A stretch of DNA of 64,000 bases from Bryum argenteum. Its lineage: Eukaryota > Streptophyta > Bryopsida > Bryales > Bryaceae. The position numbers and the translations under genes were made by a program. The stretch lies in contig CM073326.1 of the NCBI GenBank assembly GCA_037043015.1, positions 9,990,345-10,054,344 on the forward strand, given 5' to 3'. Below, piece after piece: positions 12,989-24,320 of the stretch. Numbering within the stretch: the stretch's first letter is position 1; each line of letters begins with the position of its first letter. Under the pieces are notes generated by a model. That model did no database searches, was not told the origin of the DNA, and saw only the letters and a program-made list of their open reading frames with translations.

Positions 12989-14377
12989 ATGGTGGACGCA
13001 GCGATCCCTGCCGTGGTGCAGCGGAATGTTGCGCAGCTAGAGATTGCCATGTCCGACTTGCAGCGGCACATCCGATTGCTCATTTCACCGGATTCGCAAA
13101 AAGCTGTCGCGTTGCTTTCCGCCGCGGAGCGTGCCTCTTATTTCTTGGCCATTGCCAAAGCCACCAACGCCCTTTTCTGCTGTAAGCGCTCTCACTCTCT
13201 CCTCGATAGGGTTTTGATTCCACTCATCCAATTTCCGATTAGTCTGCTAAGAATCATAATCTGGTATCGGAAAACGCAAGATTGGTTTGGACGAATTTCG
13301 ATCGTTCTTCGATTGAAAAGCAGCGTTATATAACGCGTGGTATGTGGATATGCAGTGCAGTTGCGGACTACGGGTCAATCACCTGAAAAACACAACGTCA
13401 AATCTGAATTGGTACATACCTACAATGAATCCTTTTTGATGATAACGTTGCTGATCCTGAACTGGCCTTCTTACCAGCAGTTCTGTTTTGATGATTGCAG
13501 GAAAGAGTGAGCGTTTATCATGACAAAGTTGCTCATGCTATAGACAGAAATACAGGTAAACCACGCATTGAGTTTCGCCAATGTTTCTCGTTTGCTCTTG
13601 ATTTATGTACTCTTTCTTATCACTCCTTTGCGTGTTGTGCAGCACCAAGCAGACCAACATCCTCCATCAATGTGCCAGCAGCTAATAGGTTCATCGAACA
13701 CGCAATTCCAGATCTGTCGGAAGGTAATTTCTTCGTTTTCAATTCTCATTCTATGGCTCTGAAACCTTCTCGCATTTCTCTTAAGCTTTTCACATAGGGA
13801 ATTGTCCCGCTTCCAAATCCATTACGTGGAAGTGACAAGTGAACACAAGATGCAACATTTCCGAACCTTTGAAATTCATACTTGTTCCAGCAAATATGTT
13901 GGATTTTGACCTCAGTGATCAAACTGGCTGGAATGGATTCTCATCTTACAAACTCGCAAGCTTACCCTTAATCATGAAACGTCGTGTGCTCAGACAGCAC
14001 AGATCTCATGATGATAGGATCATGTTTGTACATGTTCCGGCAAGGATGACCTCAATTTTCAGTTTAGTAATCAAATTAGCCGGAATGGATCCCCATCTTA
14101 CATTTTCGCAAGCTTCAAAGTGAATTATGAAATACTGTGGGCTCAGTTAGCATATTTGGGTGTTCGTAATGCAGAACAAAAGCAGCAAGTTCGGGAGGTT
14201 GGCAAGAGGGGATCGAAACGGAGCATGACGTGGGTTCGGAACCCGAATGAGAGCAGCAGCAATAAGCAATCGGTCATGGAAGCAGCAGCAGCGTTTCTTG
14301 CCGAGGCTGCCAAGGATCTGGTTCCTGTAGCTGGAACGACTGGTCCCATAGCTCCTTCTACCACCTCCGACAATTAA
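12989..14377 (+). CDS. C1D: C1D / Rrp47 (Lrp1)-like nuclear exosome cofactor (5 exons, 195 aa)
   Basis: The exons are 12989-13181, 13356-13411, 13501-13555, 13643-13723 and 14175-14377, all with GT-AG introns and continuous frame. The product begins as a helical Sas10/C1D-type domain (QRNVAQLEIAMSDLQRHIR, then KATNALFCLQLRTTGQ), followed by HNVKSEL, ERVSVYHDKV, a short Pro/Ser linker and AANRFIEHAIPDLS, which is the typical C1D order. The basic C-terminal tail (GKRGSKRSMTWVRNP) is followed by an Ala-rich helix. Known C1D/Rrp47 proteins bind the exosome ribonuclease Rrp6 and structured RNA and act in nucleolar rRNA and snoRNA 3' processing. The ATG at 12989 was chosen because the upstream GTG-initiated extension adds nothing conserved. 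The last intron contains a diverged internal duplication (about 13,870-13,960 and 14,020-14,120). Confidence 0.85.
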
Positions 14378-14754
14378 CGTTGGTCTGTCTGTTTTGTTAG
14401 CATCAGAAACCTTCCATGAATGCTTGGACAGTAAGTTCATGAAGCATCCATACACTTTAGGTGAGAAAAGCCTCGTAGAATTGATTTTTGTCATAGAAAA
14501 TGGCACCACTTGTACAATACATTTAAAAGAACGTGGTTATTGCGAGTCCATCCCTTTAGAGAGAGTCCAGTTTGTGTACTCTGCCCTTTTTATAAAGCTT
14601 AGAATCAGTGATGGACTTGAATGTGACCATCTATGTTAGGTCACGTTCCTTTTCGGGTCAGAGAACACTTGCCGTTGATGCTCACTGAACAAGAGGAGGC
14701 AATATCGGTGATTTGGTTTATAAACCGCATGATACACCTTGTTAACATCAGCAA
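14378..14754 (+). other. C1D 3' flank / intergenic, no gene seen
   Basis: This interval holds the presumed C1D 3' UTR and the spacer before the tRNA gene. I see no other feature. Confidence 0.5.
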
Positions 14755-14826
14755 GTCGTTGTAGTATAGTGGTAAGTATTCCCGCCTGTCACGCGGGTGA
14801 CCCGGGTTCGATCCCCGGCAGCGGCG
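14755..14826 (+). tRNA. trnD-GUC: tRNA-Asp (anticodon GTC)
   Basis: The 72-nt sequence folds as a standard tRNA. The acceptor stem GTCGTTG pairs with CAGCGGC with two G:U pairs, the anticodon stem CCCGC/GCGGG encloses the loop CTGTCAC with anticodon GTC at 14788-14790, and the T arm contains GGTTCGATCC (box B). The internal promoter A box (TAGTATAGTGG) is intact, and a TTTT tract at 14836-14839 can end Pol III transcription. No CCA is encoded, as expected for a nuclear gene. The 3' end GGCAGCGGCG plus CCA matches the primer-binding site of the retrotransposon at 43,913-57,270. Confidence 0.96.
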
Positions 14827-14835
14827 CGCACTCCA

Positions 14836-14839
14836 TTTT
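14836..14839 (+). terminator. Pol III T-run terminator of tRNA-Asp
   Basis: A TTTT run lies 10 bp after the mature tRNA end, the usual RNA polymerase III stop signal. Confidence 0.6.
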
Positions 14840-15237
14840 GTTTGCATAACGGTTTCTTGGAAGACTATTTTGTCTTCTGCAAGCTATTTTGTCGTTGAAA
14901 TCGCACGCAGCACATTTGGCAGGTTTGACAGCTCGATTAAAAGTGCAGAATGTGCCCTGGGGCAGAAGGAGGGTAGGACTCATAAAGAAATAACACAACA
15001 CATCATATCATTGCTTGTTTTATTCAACACAATCATGATTTGGACCATCCGTATTAAAACAATCTGAAAGCAATTTTATCTCAGCACTCAATCATGATTT
15101 CGACCATTCGAATCAAATCAAAACAATTGTTAAAGCAGATTCATGCTACTTTACTTCGATTGAGGCCTTTCAGCTTTCGAGAAATACACCTACCGAGGCT
15201 AAAAACAAACTATGCTACTCTATTCTAATGATGCTAC

Positions 15238-16831
15238 TCAACTTTGATTGAGGATTTCCTTCAGTACGCTTTGGAGAAATACTCGTGCCGAGGCCACATT
15301 GGGCACATTAAGTTGAATTGTGCAATTTGTCATGTTTCCGTGAAATATCGTGCTACCAAGATTTCCTGTATTCGAGAAGTTGAAATTCGGACGTGTACCT
15401 CCGCAATAAGATTCTTTTTTCTCAACGAGGTTTGATATCTCATTAAGCACGGAAGACCAAAAGTCATCTTCATCTGGATCGGTTAACGATGAGACTTGCG
15501 TATTCGCTCGCACCACTAAGTTAGTGGAATTGAATTTTCCTGGTAGAACTTCCTCATGCGAAGAGGAACTTCCTGGTTGAACTTCCTCATGCGAGAGGAA
15601 CTTCCTGGTTGAACTTCCTCATGCGAAGAGCATGGCACTTTAGAAGGTCCTGCCACCAATTGAGGAGCTCCTTGCATCACATGGAAAGCTCCTGGCATGA
15701 CATGAGAAGAGCTCGGAATCAGCTCAGAAACTCCTTTTATCACATGAGGGCTTGGCACTGCCTGAGAAGCTTCAAACACACCAATTGATTGAGGACTGAC
15801 ACCTAAATTTAGAGGAGAACTTTCTTGAAGCCGCCTGAATCGATCTTGCTCAAATTTGAGCGCTGCGTCCCACGACACATCCCCTCCAGTTCCGGGAACA
15901 ACACTTGCTACATTCTGTAATGCACGCATAAAGATACCATTGCAATCCACGTCATAGCACATGTACCCTTCTCTGGACGTATGGCCAGTCATCCGCATCC
16001 CGATCTCAGGTGGAACTCCCATAGCGTTGAAGCGGCATATTGTTGTGATCCGTGCACTCTTATTTGTGTAGTTTCCATGGTACGTACCTGGAAGAGCGTC
16101 GATCATCATCCTCAACCACTTGGCTATCGTCTTCATCCCCACCCGTTGCTTCGAGTACCATAGACCAGGTTGCTTCAAACTATTTCCATCGATTGGACGT
16201 AAGAAAAAAGGACGCGGACCAGAATCTCCATGTGTCCATTTCGGTGTATGAGACATGCATGTCTCGAAGGTTTCGACAACATCTTCATGATTGCACATCA
16301 CTGTCCGTCGCCTTTTTTCTGGCTGACAGTGACGCAAATCTACCTTATGATTTTTTGACTCGCCTTCTTCGAATCTAACATATCGCCTGTTAATTCTGTC
16401 TTCGCATATCGTAAAATCACTCTCGCAAATGTTGTACAACTCAGTTTGAACCCGGACGCAGAAATTGTGCACTACATAGTAAGCTACTCGGAGAATGCAA
16501 CCACGACGATCAAGTCTATCGAGGAGCGGTGAGCTTAGAAGTTGGAGGCCCATATATCTCTTAAGTGGAGCAGTGATTTTTCGCTTACACACCAGCTTTT
16601 ATGGAACACTTCACTGAGATCAAACACGATACACACACTTTCTTGAAACGAGGATCCTCGAGGATATTGAATTGCTCCGCCTTATTCATAGAACGCGAAG
16701 CATCGTTCTCAAGTTTCCCCCGTATTATGCGGCCGATTGCTATGGTAGGCAGTCCTAAAAGCGCCACAGGACCCAAAAGCGATCTGGCCTCATTTGTAGA
16801 TTGTGAAGATACAGATGCACCTCATTTGTAG
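15238..16831 (-). pseudogene. Crypton/KIAA1958-like (DUF3504-type) tyrosine recombinase, frameshifted
   Basis: Read on the minus strand, three frames follow one another: about 16831-16585, 16592-15516 and a third from upstream of 15516 to 15238. Together they resemble eukaryotic DUF3504/KIAA1958-type tyrosine recombinases related to Crypton transposons. The landmarks in order are ILEDPRF, ITAPL, LLSSPLLDRL, an Arg in CVRVQTE (candidate first catalytic Arg), a SKNHKVDLRH strand, PFFLRPIDG, LWYSKQRVGMKT, NKSARITTI (second Arg box), GVPPEIGMRMTGHTS (box with His) and a following Tyr in MCYD. The C-terminal part has FHGNMTNCTIQLNV, typical of this family's tail. The frame breaks at 16585-16592 and again within a 33-bp tandem repeat at 15549-15631. 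It is probably a decayed gene or transposon; a functional spliced form is less likely. Confidence 0.7.
15549..15631 (-). repeat. 33-bp tandem repeat in the recombinase ORF
   Basis: The unit starting CTTCCTCATGCGA occurs at 15549-15581 (33 bp), 15582-15613 (32 bp, one A fewer in GCGAAGAGG) and partially at 15614-15631. On the coding strand it encodes repeated SSHEEV.PG. The one-base difference shifts the frame of everything downstream. Confidence 0.85.
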
Positions 16832-16862
16832 ATTGTGAAGATACAGATGTACCTCATTTGTA
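16788..16862 (-). repeat. 32-bp tandem repeat (2.3 copies)
   Basis: A 32-bp unit beginning CCTCATTTGTAGATTGTGAA is repeated twice with one visible difference, followed by a partial third copy. It lies just upstream, in coding sense, of the recombinase core, in a linker-like region. Confidence 0.8.
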
Positions 16863-17059
16863 TATAACGCATTTGGGTCAAATCTTACTTAGCACTTTGG
16901 AATTTTGCATAAAATTCACAAATGCGAATTACATGTTGCAAATTTTTGCAATCCTCCCGAAAACCTATTTCGAATGTGGTCATAATTTTATTTTGAATTT
17001 ACTAGTGCTAAAAATAGGTCAGATCTCTTAAGGTGGCGCTTTTAGGACACTCTACCTTA

Positions 17060-17524
17060 TTAAGGGCGTCGCCAGACTACCGGCAGTGAGTAGGCCGCAG
17101 CGATTGGCGAACAGGAGAGCGGCAATACCACACCACAGGCAATTTCGGCAGAGGCAACGTGACCTGTCTTGCCAGCTCGCATCTGAAAACTACCGGCATC
17201 AAATCTGTTTCTTCCCCACCGTTCCATGTACAGAGCCTTTCGAGGACCACCTCTTGCTAATTCACTCACTTCATCCTCGTCTAGCTACCGGAATTCTCTC
17301 TTGAGCATTCAACTTCTTTGTCGAACCTCTCAATGTGTAGATTCTCTTCACTTTCAATCTCAACATCCAATTCTGATGAGAACATTTCTACTGCTTGGTG
17401 GCTAAAATCCCGGGTACTGTCAAGCAGCCAATCAGGATCACCATGATCAGACACACCTGAGAAATCGTGATTATTATCACAGACAAAGCAATTTTTATCC
17501 GGGTGCTCTTCTCGTGATGGCTTA
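17060..17524 (-). pseudogene. Probable N-terminal part of the tyrosine recombinase locus
   Basis: Two minus-strand open stretches lie between the recombinase core and the copia insertion. One (about 17522-17287) is acidic and contains DKNCFVCDNNHD and DPDWLLDSTRDF. The other (17269-17060) contains ALYMERWGRNRFDAG, resembling the helical N-terminal arm of DUF3504 recombinases. Across the copia insertion the first frame continues open into about 24,610-24,640 if one TSD copy is ignored. Assignment to the same gene is an inference from position, strand and composition. Confidence 0.4.
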
Positions 17525-17536
17525 TCGTATGCACAC

Positions 17537-17820
17537 TATTAGGACAAAAGCTAAGAGTAAAGTTTAAGAAGTAAGCAAAGTACTAAACCAAGGGTGCAAG
17601 CAAAGAAGTGAGGAGAGCAAGGCTCTCCTCTAATTTATATGTGTAAAAGGAACAGTAGTTATCTCTAGTGAAAACTTGTATAATCACATGTGACCACACC
17701 TTTATTATCCAGATAACTACAACTAAACCATCCGTTTACTATCCGTGTTTTACTAAGCGTTAATTCCAAGGTTAGAAAGTTTTTAGGTCGTATCACTACA
17801 ACATAGGTTGTATCACAACA
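17537..17820 (-). repeat. Copia 3' LTR (284 bp)
   Basis: This is the left LTR; on the minus strand it begins TGTTGTGATACAACC. Its far end reads TA instead of TG on the plus strand, a terminal-dinucleotide mutation relative to the partner LTR. Confidence 0.9.
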
Positions 17821-17911
17821 CTCCTCCCCGACCAAGGAACGCTTCATTAAAAACTCTTCTTGAAGTAAAACCCAATGGGAAACCTCCAAGATAGAGAAAA
17901 GAGTGCGCCTT

Positions 17912-19099
17912 TTACAGAAGGTCTTGGAGAGGGCGCATTCCGGCCTTATGTACCAACTCGCGGTGTTTGTATGCCGGTAGAGCCTTAGTCAGCATATCCG
18001 CGATGTTCTTTGTGGATTCAATTTTGGTGATGTTCTTTCCTGATATGTGTCCACAAGATCTTGCATATACCCGAATAAAATTGAATTGATGTGCTTCACT
18101 CAATCAGCTTTGATGAAGCCACTGGAGACTTGGGCTACAGCTGCGGCATTGTCTTCGAAGATCACAGTGGGGCTGCGGAATCCTGTAACCTGCATTGATC
18201 ATAGATTTTCCTTACCATTGTTCTTAGCCATACTGCTTCCCATGCAGCTTCGTGGAGGGCGAGAAGTTCTGCGTGGTTGGTGGAGGTGGCCGTTACCGAT
18301 TGCTTGACTGACTTCGACCAGTTTGGCCCCCCGTTCTTTAAGAAGATGTAGCCGGTTTGAGATTTGCCATTGGTCTCATCCGTCCGGAACCTGGAGTCGG
18401 CGTATCTTACTATCTTTGCATCTGCAGATTTGGTGAAGTACAAACCCAAGTCTTCTGTGCCACGAAGATACCTTAGCAAATGTTTGATGTAAGCCCAATG
18501 TCGTTGAGTAGGCTTCTTGCTGTGGCGTGTCAAAACGCTGGTTGCAAATGAGATGTCCGGGCGAGTGTGGGTGGCGAGGGATAGGAGCGCGCCAACCGCT
18601 GCGAGGTACTTGGGTTTATCCACGTCTTCCTCCTCCTCCTCGCACGGGCGGTATGGGTCCTCGCTAGTCTTGCTGCGCGCCTGCGCCCGATCATTGGTGC
18701 TGAGGTCCGATTTGCATCAGCCATGTCCAAGTTCTGAAGAAGCTTGCGAGTGTAGGATTCTTGGTGGAGCAGTATGCTACAATCTGGGAAGTGCTGTATC
18801 TGCAGGCCTAAGCAATATGTGGTCTTGCGTAACAACTTGATCTCAAACTGGCTTTTTAGCAAGTTCTCAACATGATTGCATTCAGTTGTTGTCCCTATAA
18901 TGTTGATTCATCAACGTAAACAACAAGAATTGCATAACCGGGGGGTGTGCATAGCTCAAAAATGCATGGAAGTGTTAGGTCACAGGAAAAACCTTTTTTA
19001 GTGAGGAATTGGCGAAGGTGGTGATACCACGATCTGTCGGCTTGTTTCAGGCCGTATAGAGCCTTGCGGAGATGGATTCCGACAAAGTGATCGGGAGCT
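17912..19099 (-). pseudogene. Copia reverse transcriptase C-terminal half and RNase H
   Basis: On the minus strand this continues the RT interrupted by the solo LTR: ALYGLKQADRSWYHHL, then the catalytic box reading YVDE instead of YVDD (18907-18918), soon followed by a stop. LLKSQFEIK, YCLGLQI and YTRKLLQ follow, then the copia RNase H region with YADSRFRTD, TGYIF, SVTATSTNHAELLAL and TKNIADMLTKALP. The altered catalytic Asp and the stop codons show it is dead. Confidence 0.85.
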
Positions 19100-20621
19100 T
19101 GTCGCGACCCTAATTACTCCGACACATTTTTTTCTTAGTGAGCCTTACTTGGTAGCAGAATCCCGGCTCACGTAGTTGGTAGCAACCGGCCACGACTTTG
19201 CTAACACTTGCATGTGCCCCACACACACAATGTTAGCACCATTTTAAGTCAAGGTGTCCAACCCACCTTGACTCCATAACTCATTATCCGGTACTCATTA
19301 CCCGGAACTCCCACCAACACATGGGCATGCCAACCCGGAACTCCCACCAACACATGGGCATACCACTTGATGGCACGGGGCGGCCTTCCACAAATGTCCA
19401 AGCTCCCAAGGGTGCTACTAATCACCCCCGGAGCTAACCGCCCTTATCCATTGTCCAACTTCCCACTAGTCCCCTTCCACTCTTGTTTCTCACCCAATTC
19501 GGGACTTTGCCGGAAATCCTCCCGGAATCCGGCACTAGTTTTCCCGGGGACTAGTTTGGAGCGGGACTCTTTCCAACCCAATGTTTCGGGATGCTCAAGA
19601 GCATCCCACAATGCCCAAGATGTGGGAGTGAGGCTTCCTTTCCATGCCTCACCTTCTTGAGCCATTCCCGGTCACCCCCGGGAACCGGCACTACTTATCA
19701 CGGGGACTAACTTGGAGAGGGACACTTCCCAACCCCATGTTTAGAGAGGCTCCAAAGCACTCTCTACTTTCCACAAGGTGAGGGAGTGAGGCCCCATCCC
19801 AAGCCTCACCCCTTGGAGCCATCCCGGCTCCTCAAGGCACCATGTGCAAGTGAGGAGGGAGACCACCCCTCCTCATAGTACTCTCTGGAGTCTTCGGTAG
19901 GCCCCCCCCCCTCTTGTGTTGAGGAGCCTTCCGTGACACACTTTTGTTTTGGAAGACCACCCGTTTTTGCCTTAGTCTCAAAAACGGGCCGTATCTTCTT
20001 CTCGGGCTAACTTGTAGCTCAGTTATCCAAATGGGACGTGCGAGCCCATTTTCGACATCTAATCTTTGGGTAGATGTCGATAGACTCCTCACTTGTCCCA
20101 ATCAAAGCTTCTATGTGGGAGCTATGCTCCTCTGAACATTCGGGAGTCCCGGGAGGCAGCAGTCCCGGAGTCCCGAAGTCCCGATGTTTTGGAGAGCCAT
20201 ATCTCCCAAAGCATTGCTTTCCTCCTCACGAGCCTTAGCATTTTGGAAAGCTCTTGTCTAGAGCTTTCCAAAGACATGTAACATGCCGCCATCCAAGAAG
20301 GGCGACATTTTGAGTCCCGAAAGGTAACACTCCCAAGTCCCGGAGTGTCCCGGAACGCGCTCCAAATTTGGAGAGCCATATCTCATGACTCACAGCTCCA
20401 AATTGCGCGTTCTTTGGACCTATGGGTGCGTGCTTGAACAAGGTTTCCAACGATGTAAAGCACACCACCAAATTTGTCCCGAACACGACGCCATTGCGTG
20501 CTGTTTGCTCGGGACTCCCCTTAGTCACTTCACCTTGTCTCTTGCCAAGCCCGGGACGTCACTCCCGGGGTCCTCTTGGCTCACCACGGTGTTCGGGCAT
20601 CCTTTGGAAAGGGATGTGACA
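19100..20621. mobile_element. Solo LTR (1522 bp) nested in the copia RT, TSD gagct
   Basis: The insert begins TGTCGCGACC, ends GATGTGACA and is flanked by gagct at 19095-19099 and 20622-20626. Removing it and one TSD copy restores continuity of the copia RT between VAAL and the ALYGLKQAD block. It has TG...CA ends with short inverted termini (TGTCRC/GYGACA) and no protein domains, so a solo LTR is most likely; a small non-autonomous LTR element is possible. The parent family is not recognised. Confidence 0.85.
19300..19365 (+). repeat. 33-bp tandem duplication inside the solo LTR
   Basis: The unit ACCCGGAACTCCCACCAACA followed by CATGGGCATRCCA occurs twice in tandem with a single G/A difference. 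Confidence 0.85.
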
Positions 20622-21986
20622 GAGCTGCAACTGGGACCGTGGGAAGAAAATCCGGAGGTGGTTTGATGAAGATAATCTCCTCGAGCTCGCCATAGAGATT
20701 TGTTGTAACAACATCCAGGAATTGCGTAGCAAGGGAGAGTTCAACTGCAAGAGCAAGTGGATACCTGAAGGATGTGCAATCTATCACTGGAGAGTAGGTT
20801 TGATGATAATCAATCCCGAGGTGTTGATTGAATCCTTGTGCCACACAACGGACCTTGTATCGAACGATCTCGCCGTGCTCATTCCTCTTGCGGGTGAAAA
20901 CCCGCTTGTATCCAATGGGACGAGTTGATAAGTTGGTGTGCAGTTGGCCAAAGGCGCCATGTTTGCGGAGGGAGTCATACTCTGCTGTTAGTGCACTTGC
21001 CAGTCGGGCCAATCTGGTATGGTCTTGGCTTGGTCAAGGGTGGTGGTTTCAGGGTCTAGGTTGAGAAGATTGCTGACGAAGGTTGAAACGTTGGAGATGG
21101 GGCATTCGGGTTCCATGTATTGAGATTCAGAGGTGGCAGGTTCCTTGGATAGTCGGAGAGACTTGGCTGGTCGTGGGGTTGATTTTGGTTGCGGGGGTAA
21201 TCGCTTCTTGGGAAGGGGTGGGTTTCCGGATCCTCGGATTGGAATGCGAAGGATACGAGGGCTAGTTTCAAAGCTATCCTGGATCTGTTGGGCTAAGGTT
21301 TGAAGGTGGAGAAGTTTCTTAACTTCAGTTTTGGCGATTGCCGTGCGTGGAGCGGGGTTCATGGAGAGAGACTCGATGGCACGGAAGGTGAGAGGAGCAA
21401 AACTGGAGGAAAACTGAAGTTTTGGAAAGACGGTCTCTATAAATCTGCAAATTTCAAAACGGGCCTTGTGTAGAGTGCCATTGCGGGGGTCTATGAACCT
21501 GATGATGCTGGAAGAATCGAAGCCTACATATAATCCTTCTAGGCGATGGGTACTAATGGTGCGGATTCGAGGTTCAGGTGCCGGTATCCAAAGCTGGCAT
21601 TCAAAGACACGGAGATGACGGATATTGGGTACACATCGAGATACTAGTTTGAGAGATGTTTGGGTATTGAGCAGAGTGGGTCTGAATCGGAGAAGGGTAG
21701 CAGCATGAAGAACGACATCACTCCACATAGAGGCAGGGAGGTTAGCATGGATTAGGAGGGGGCGGGTGATCAACTGGATTTTCTTAATGTATGCTTCAGC
21801 TAATCCATTCAGGGAATGCTTGTAAGGAGCAGAATACGTGAGATCAATCTCTGAGACGGTACAATAGTCTTCGAATGCATCGGATCTAAACTCCTGGGCA
21901 TTATCCATTCTAAGTGTCTTGATGGGCTTATCCGGGAAGTGCTTGCGGAATCTAATGAACATCGCGAGGAGTCTTGGGAATGCCAT
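20622..21986 (-). pseudogene. Copia integrase and N-terminal reverse transcriptase
   Basis: The minus-strand frame from 21986 has the integrase core: MDNAQEF with the second catalytic Asp, and HSLNGLAEAYIKK with the catalytic Glu. It continues into the integrase C-terminal region (GLYVGFDSSSIIRF; FETSPRI). The frame then changes at about 21,012-20,988 to the RT start (YDSLRKHGAFGQL, GYKRVFTRKRNEHGE, KVRCVAQGFNQHLGIDY, TYSPVID), which stops at the solo LTR. The first integrase Asp is in an upstream, broken stretch. Confidence 0.85.
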
Positions 21987-22508
21987 GTTCCGGGTGCTAA
22001 GGAGAGATAGTTCTGCATGGCTTCCAGAGGCATCAACTAAAACAAGAAAATAGGCAAACTGACTTGAGACGGAGTTAATGAGTCCGCAGATGTCATCTTG
22101 TAATCGTTCCAGTGGTTGAGGCTGGGCTGTAGGTAGCGTCTACTGTGATGGGTGCTTCGAGTACTTGCCTTGTATACATGCGGTGCAGTCTTTGACCTTG
22201 GTTGCATCACTTGGGCTGAGAGTGTGGCCGGTGAGGACCGGTATCATGCGGCGCAGAAGGGTCGTGCCCGGGTGCCTCAGTCGACGTTGCCATATTTGGG
22301 CCTTAGGTAGTGCCGTTATATGATAGGAACGCAGCTCTGTAGTCGGAGAGATTCGTATCTCATACAGTCCGGAAGGTCAAGCAGGAATCTTCGTGATGGT
22401 TTTAGTGCCCACTTGTAGTGTCATGTGTTCATCATCATTTTCCAAAATTGTGGAAATGTGGGTCCCATTGGAGGCTGGGAGCGCACATCCCGAATTCCCG
22501 ATAGCTGA

Positions 22509-22817
22509 TCAGGCTTCGGGGGGCGTCCGGTGCATACATCGCCTTATTATACACGAGCGGGAACTCCCGGGCAATACTATCATTGCCCGGCCCTCCCGGA
22601 ACTTGAAGTTCCGACTTCCGGCAATGGTGAGTATTTCACACTCTTGCCAGGGTCCGCACAAACAAGATGAATAAAAGAATTCGGGTTTCCGAAGTATTGT
22701 ATGAGTTGATCCGCTATTTAAGAGTGTCTTGTCTAATGACATTGAATGTCCAGGGGAAAGGACAATGAAATTTTCTGGATCTACTTCATTGAATGAGGGT
22801 GCATCGAGAGAGTGCAC
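22509..22817 (-). pseudogene. Copia aspartic protease remnant with Asp to Asn change
   Basis: The minus-strand sequence contains LLNSGSTHTIL where copia proteases normally have a D-S-G catalytic triad (at about 22,707-22,721). The catalytic aspartate therefore reads as asparagine. The stretch ends in frame disruptions before integrase. Confidence 0.65.
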
Positions 22818-22859
22818 TTCCCTCTTCCCCTCTTTCAGCTTTTGAAGCTCCTGGAAAAT

Positions 22860-23890
22860 TTCGACCCAATAGCGTAGGGTTCGGCACTCGCGCGCGTAGT
22901 GCCCTATACGACCACACTTGTGACAAGCCCTTCTAGACGACTCGGAACGGGAACATCGACTAGACTGACCTGATGGTCGATCGTAACGATCATAAGGCTC
23001 ACAACGGTCCTGGTAATACCGTTGGTAATCACGGCGATCGTCACGGCGGTCAGTCTGTCGGTCATCACGGTAGTCACAGTACTCGCTGTCGCGATGGTAG
23101 TAGTCGCGGTTGCTTGAGTAGCGGTTGTCCCGGCCTCAGCCATGTCCTCTGCCGCCGCGTAGGGGTCGTCGTGCGGCCTCGGTATTGTTGGCTTCTACGA
23201 CTTTTGTTGCTGGCGTGGTGGAGGAAACCGGAGCAGCTTCTGGCAGAGTTGGAGTAGCAGAGGTTGTGATGACGGGTTCGGTCGTATAGATCTCCCGCGC
23301 CGGCCGAGATTCTGCATTCCTCACAAGCAAGAGCTGCTGCTTCTCTGCCATCAACAAGTTAGACATGAGCTCATAGTGAGTAGTAAATCGCGTGTTGCGA
23401 TACTGCTGGGCAAGAATAGCTGTTGCAGGTGGAAAAGTAGAAAAGGTCTTGTCGATGAGGTCAACGTCGGTGATGCGTTCGCCACACAGTCGGAGTTGAG
23501 CAGATAAACAGTGGAGGTCGGAGTTGAAGTCATGGATGGAAGGGAAGTCCATAATACGAAGGTTCACCCATTTGCTCCGGGCTTGAGGAAGCAGCAAGTT
23601 TTGGTGATGTTCGAAGCGTGCTTGGATTTGAGACCACAGGCTCGCCGCGTCCGAAATTTTCTTGTACTGTTGGCGTAGTGAGGTCTCCATGTGACGGCGT
23701 AAGATCATTAACGCTTGTTGGCGCTTGGATTTTGGCATCCCTTCGCCGTGGCTCGGTACAAGGCACCATCAGGTTCTTCCGCGCTAAGGTAGGTGTGAAC
23801 GTCGCTTGTCCATTCCAGAAAATTGTTGCCGTCTACTGCGAGAGCGTCAAAAAGCAGAGCTTGGGTACGAGACTCATGTGCGGTAATCAT
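22860..23890 (-). pseudogene. Copia Gag with CCHC zinc knuckle
   Basis: The start is at the ATG at 23890 (MITAHESRTQALLFD, then NNFLEWTSDVHTYL), typical of the copia gag N-terminus. A frameshift near 23,745 moves into the UBN2-like gag core (QQALMILRRHMETSLRQQY, LWSQIQARFEHH, LRLCGERITDVDLIDKT). After an Arg/Asp-rich linker, the zinc knuckle CHKCGRIGHYAREC lies near 22,885-22,925. The gag assignment is secure; the ORF is broken. Confidence 0.8.
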
Positions 23891-24320
23891 GTTGGCGCAA
23901 ATGCTGAGCACCTGCGACAAAGATGACGAAAATAGAAAAAGGGAAAAAATAACAGAAAAGAAAAACGTCGCTGGCTGGGAGCAGTAGCGGCGAAGGTCGC
24001 CTGCGCTGGTGGGCTGGCCGGGAGCGGCAGTCTCCGGAACGCTCGAGCCTGCGGGGTAGCAGACATGGTCTGCCACGCAACAGGTAGGGCCTGCACGGCA
24101 GCAGGCATGCTTTGGAGCCTGAGGTCTTGCAGGGCCGCAGCAGAGCGGCTTGCTGCTGGCTCGTCAAAATACACCAGAAATGCAAGCGGCCCTGTTAAGT
24201 AAAAATGAAAGAAACAGTAACTATTCTTCTCTCAGGTGTCACCTCGAAAAAGAAAGAGAAAATAGTCACAATCAGCAATGAAGGCAAAACTAAATAATAG
24301 AGCAAAGCATGCTTATAACG

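Noticed and set aside
13839-14123. 94-codon ORF between C1D exons 4 and 5
   Set aside because: It lies within the last intron and contains a diverged duplication; the C1D reading frame joins cleanly without it.
15238-16831. Bacterial or phage integrase / contamination
   Set aside because: The block order and the C-terminal NCTIQLNV tail fit eukaryotic DUF3504 recombinases, and the locus is surrounded by plant-type elements and genes.
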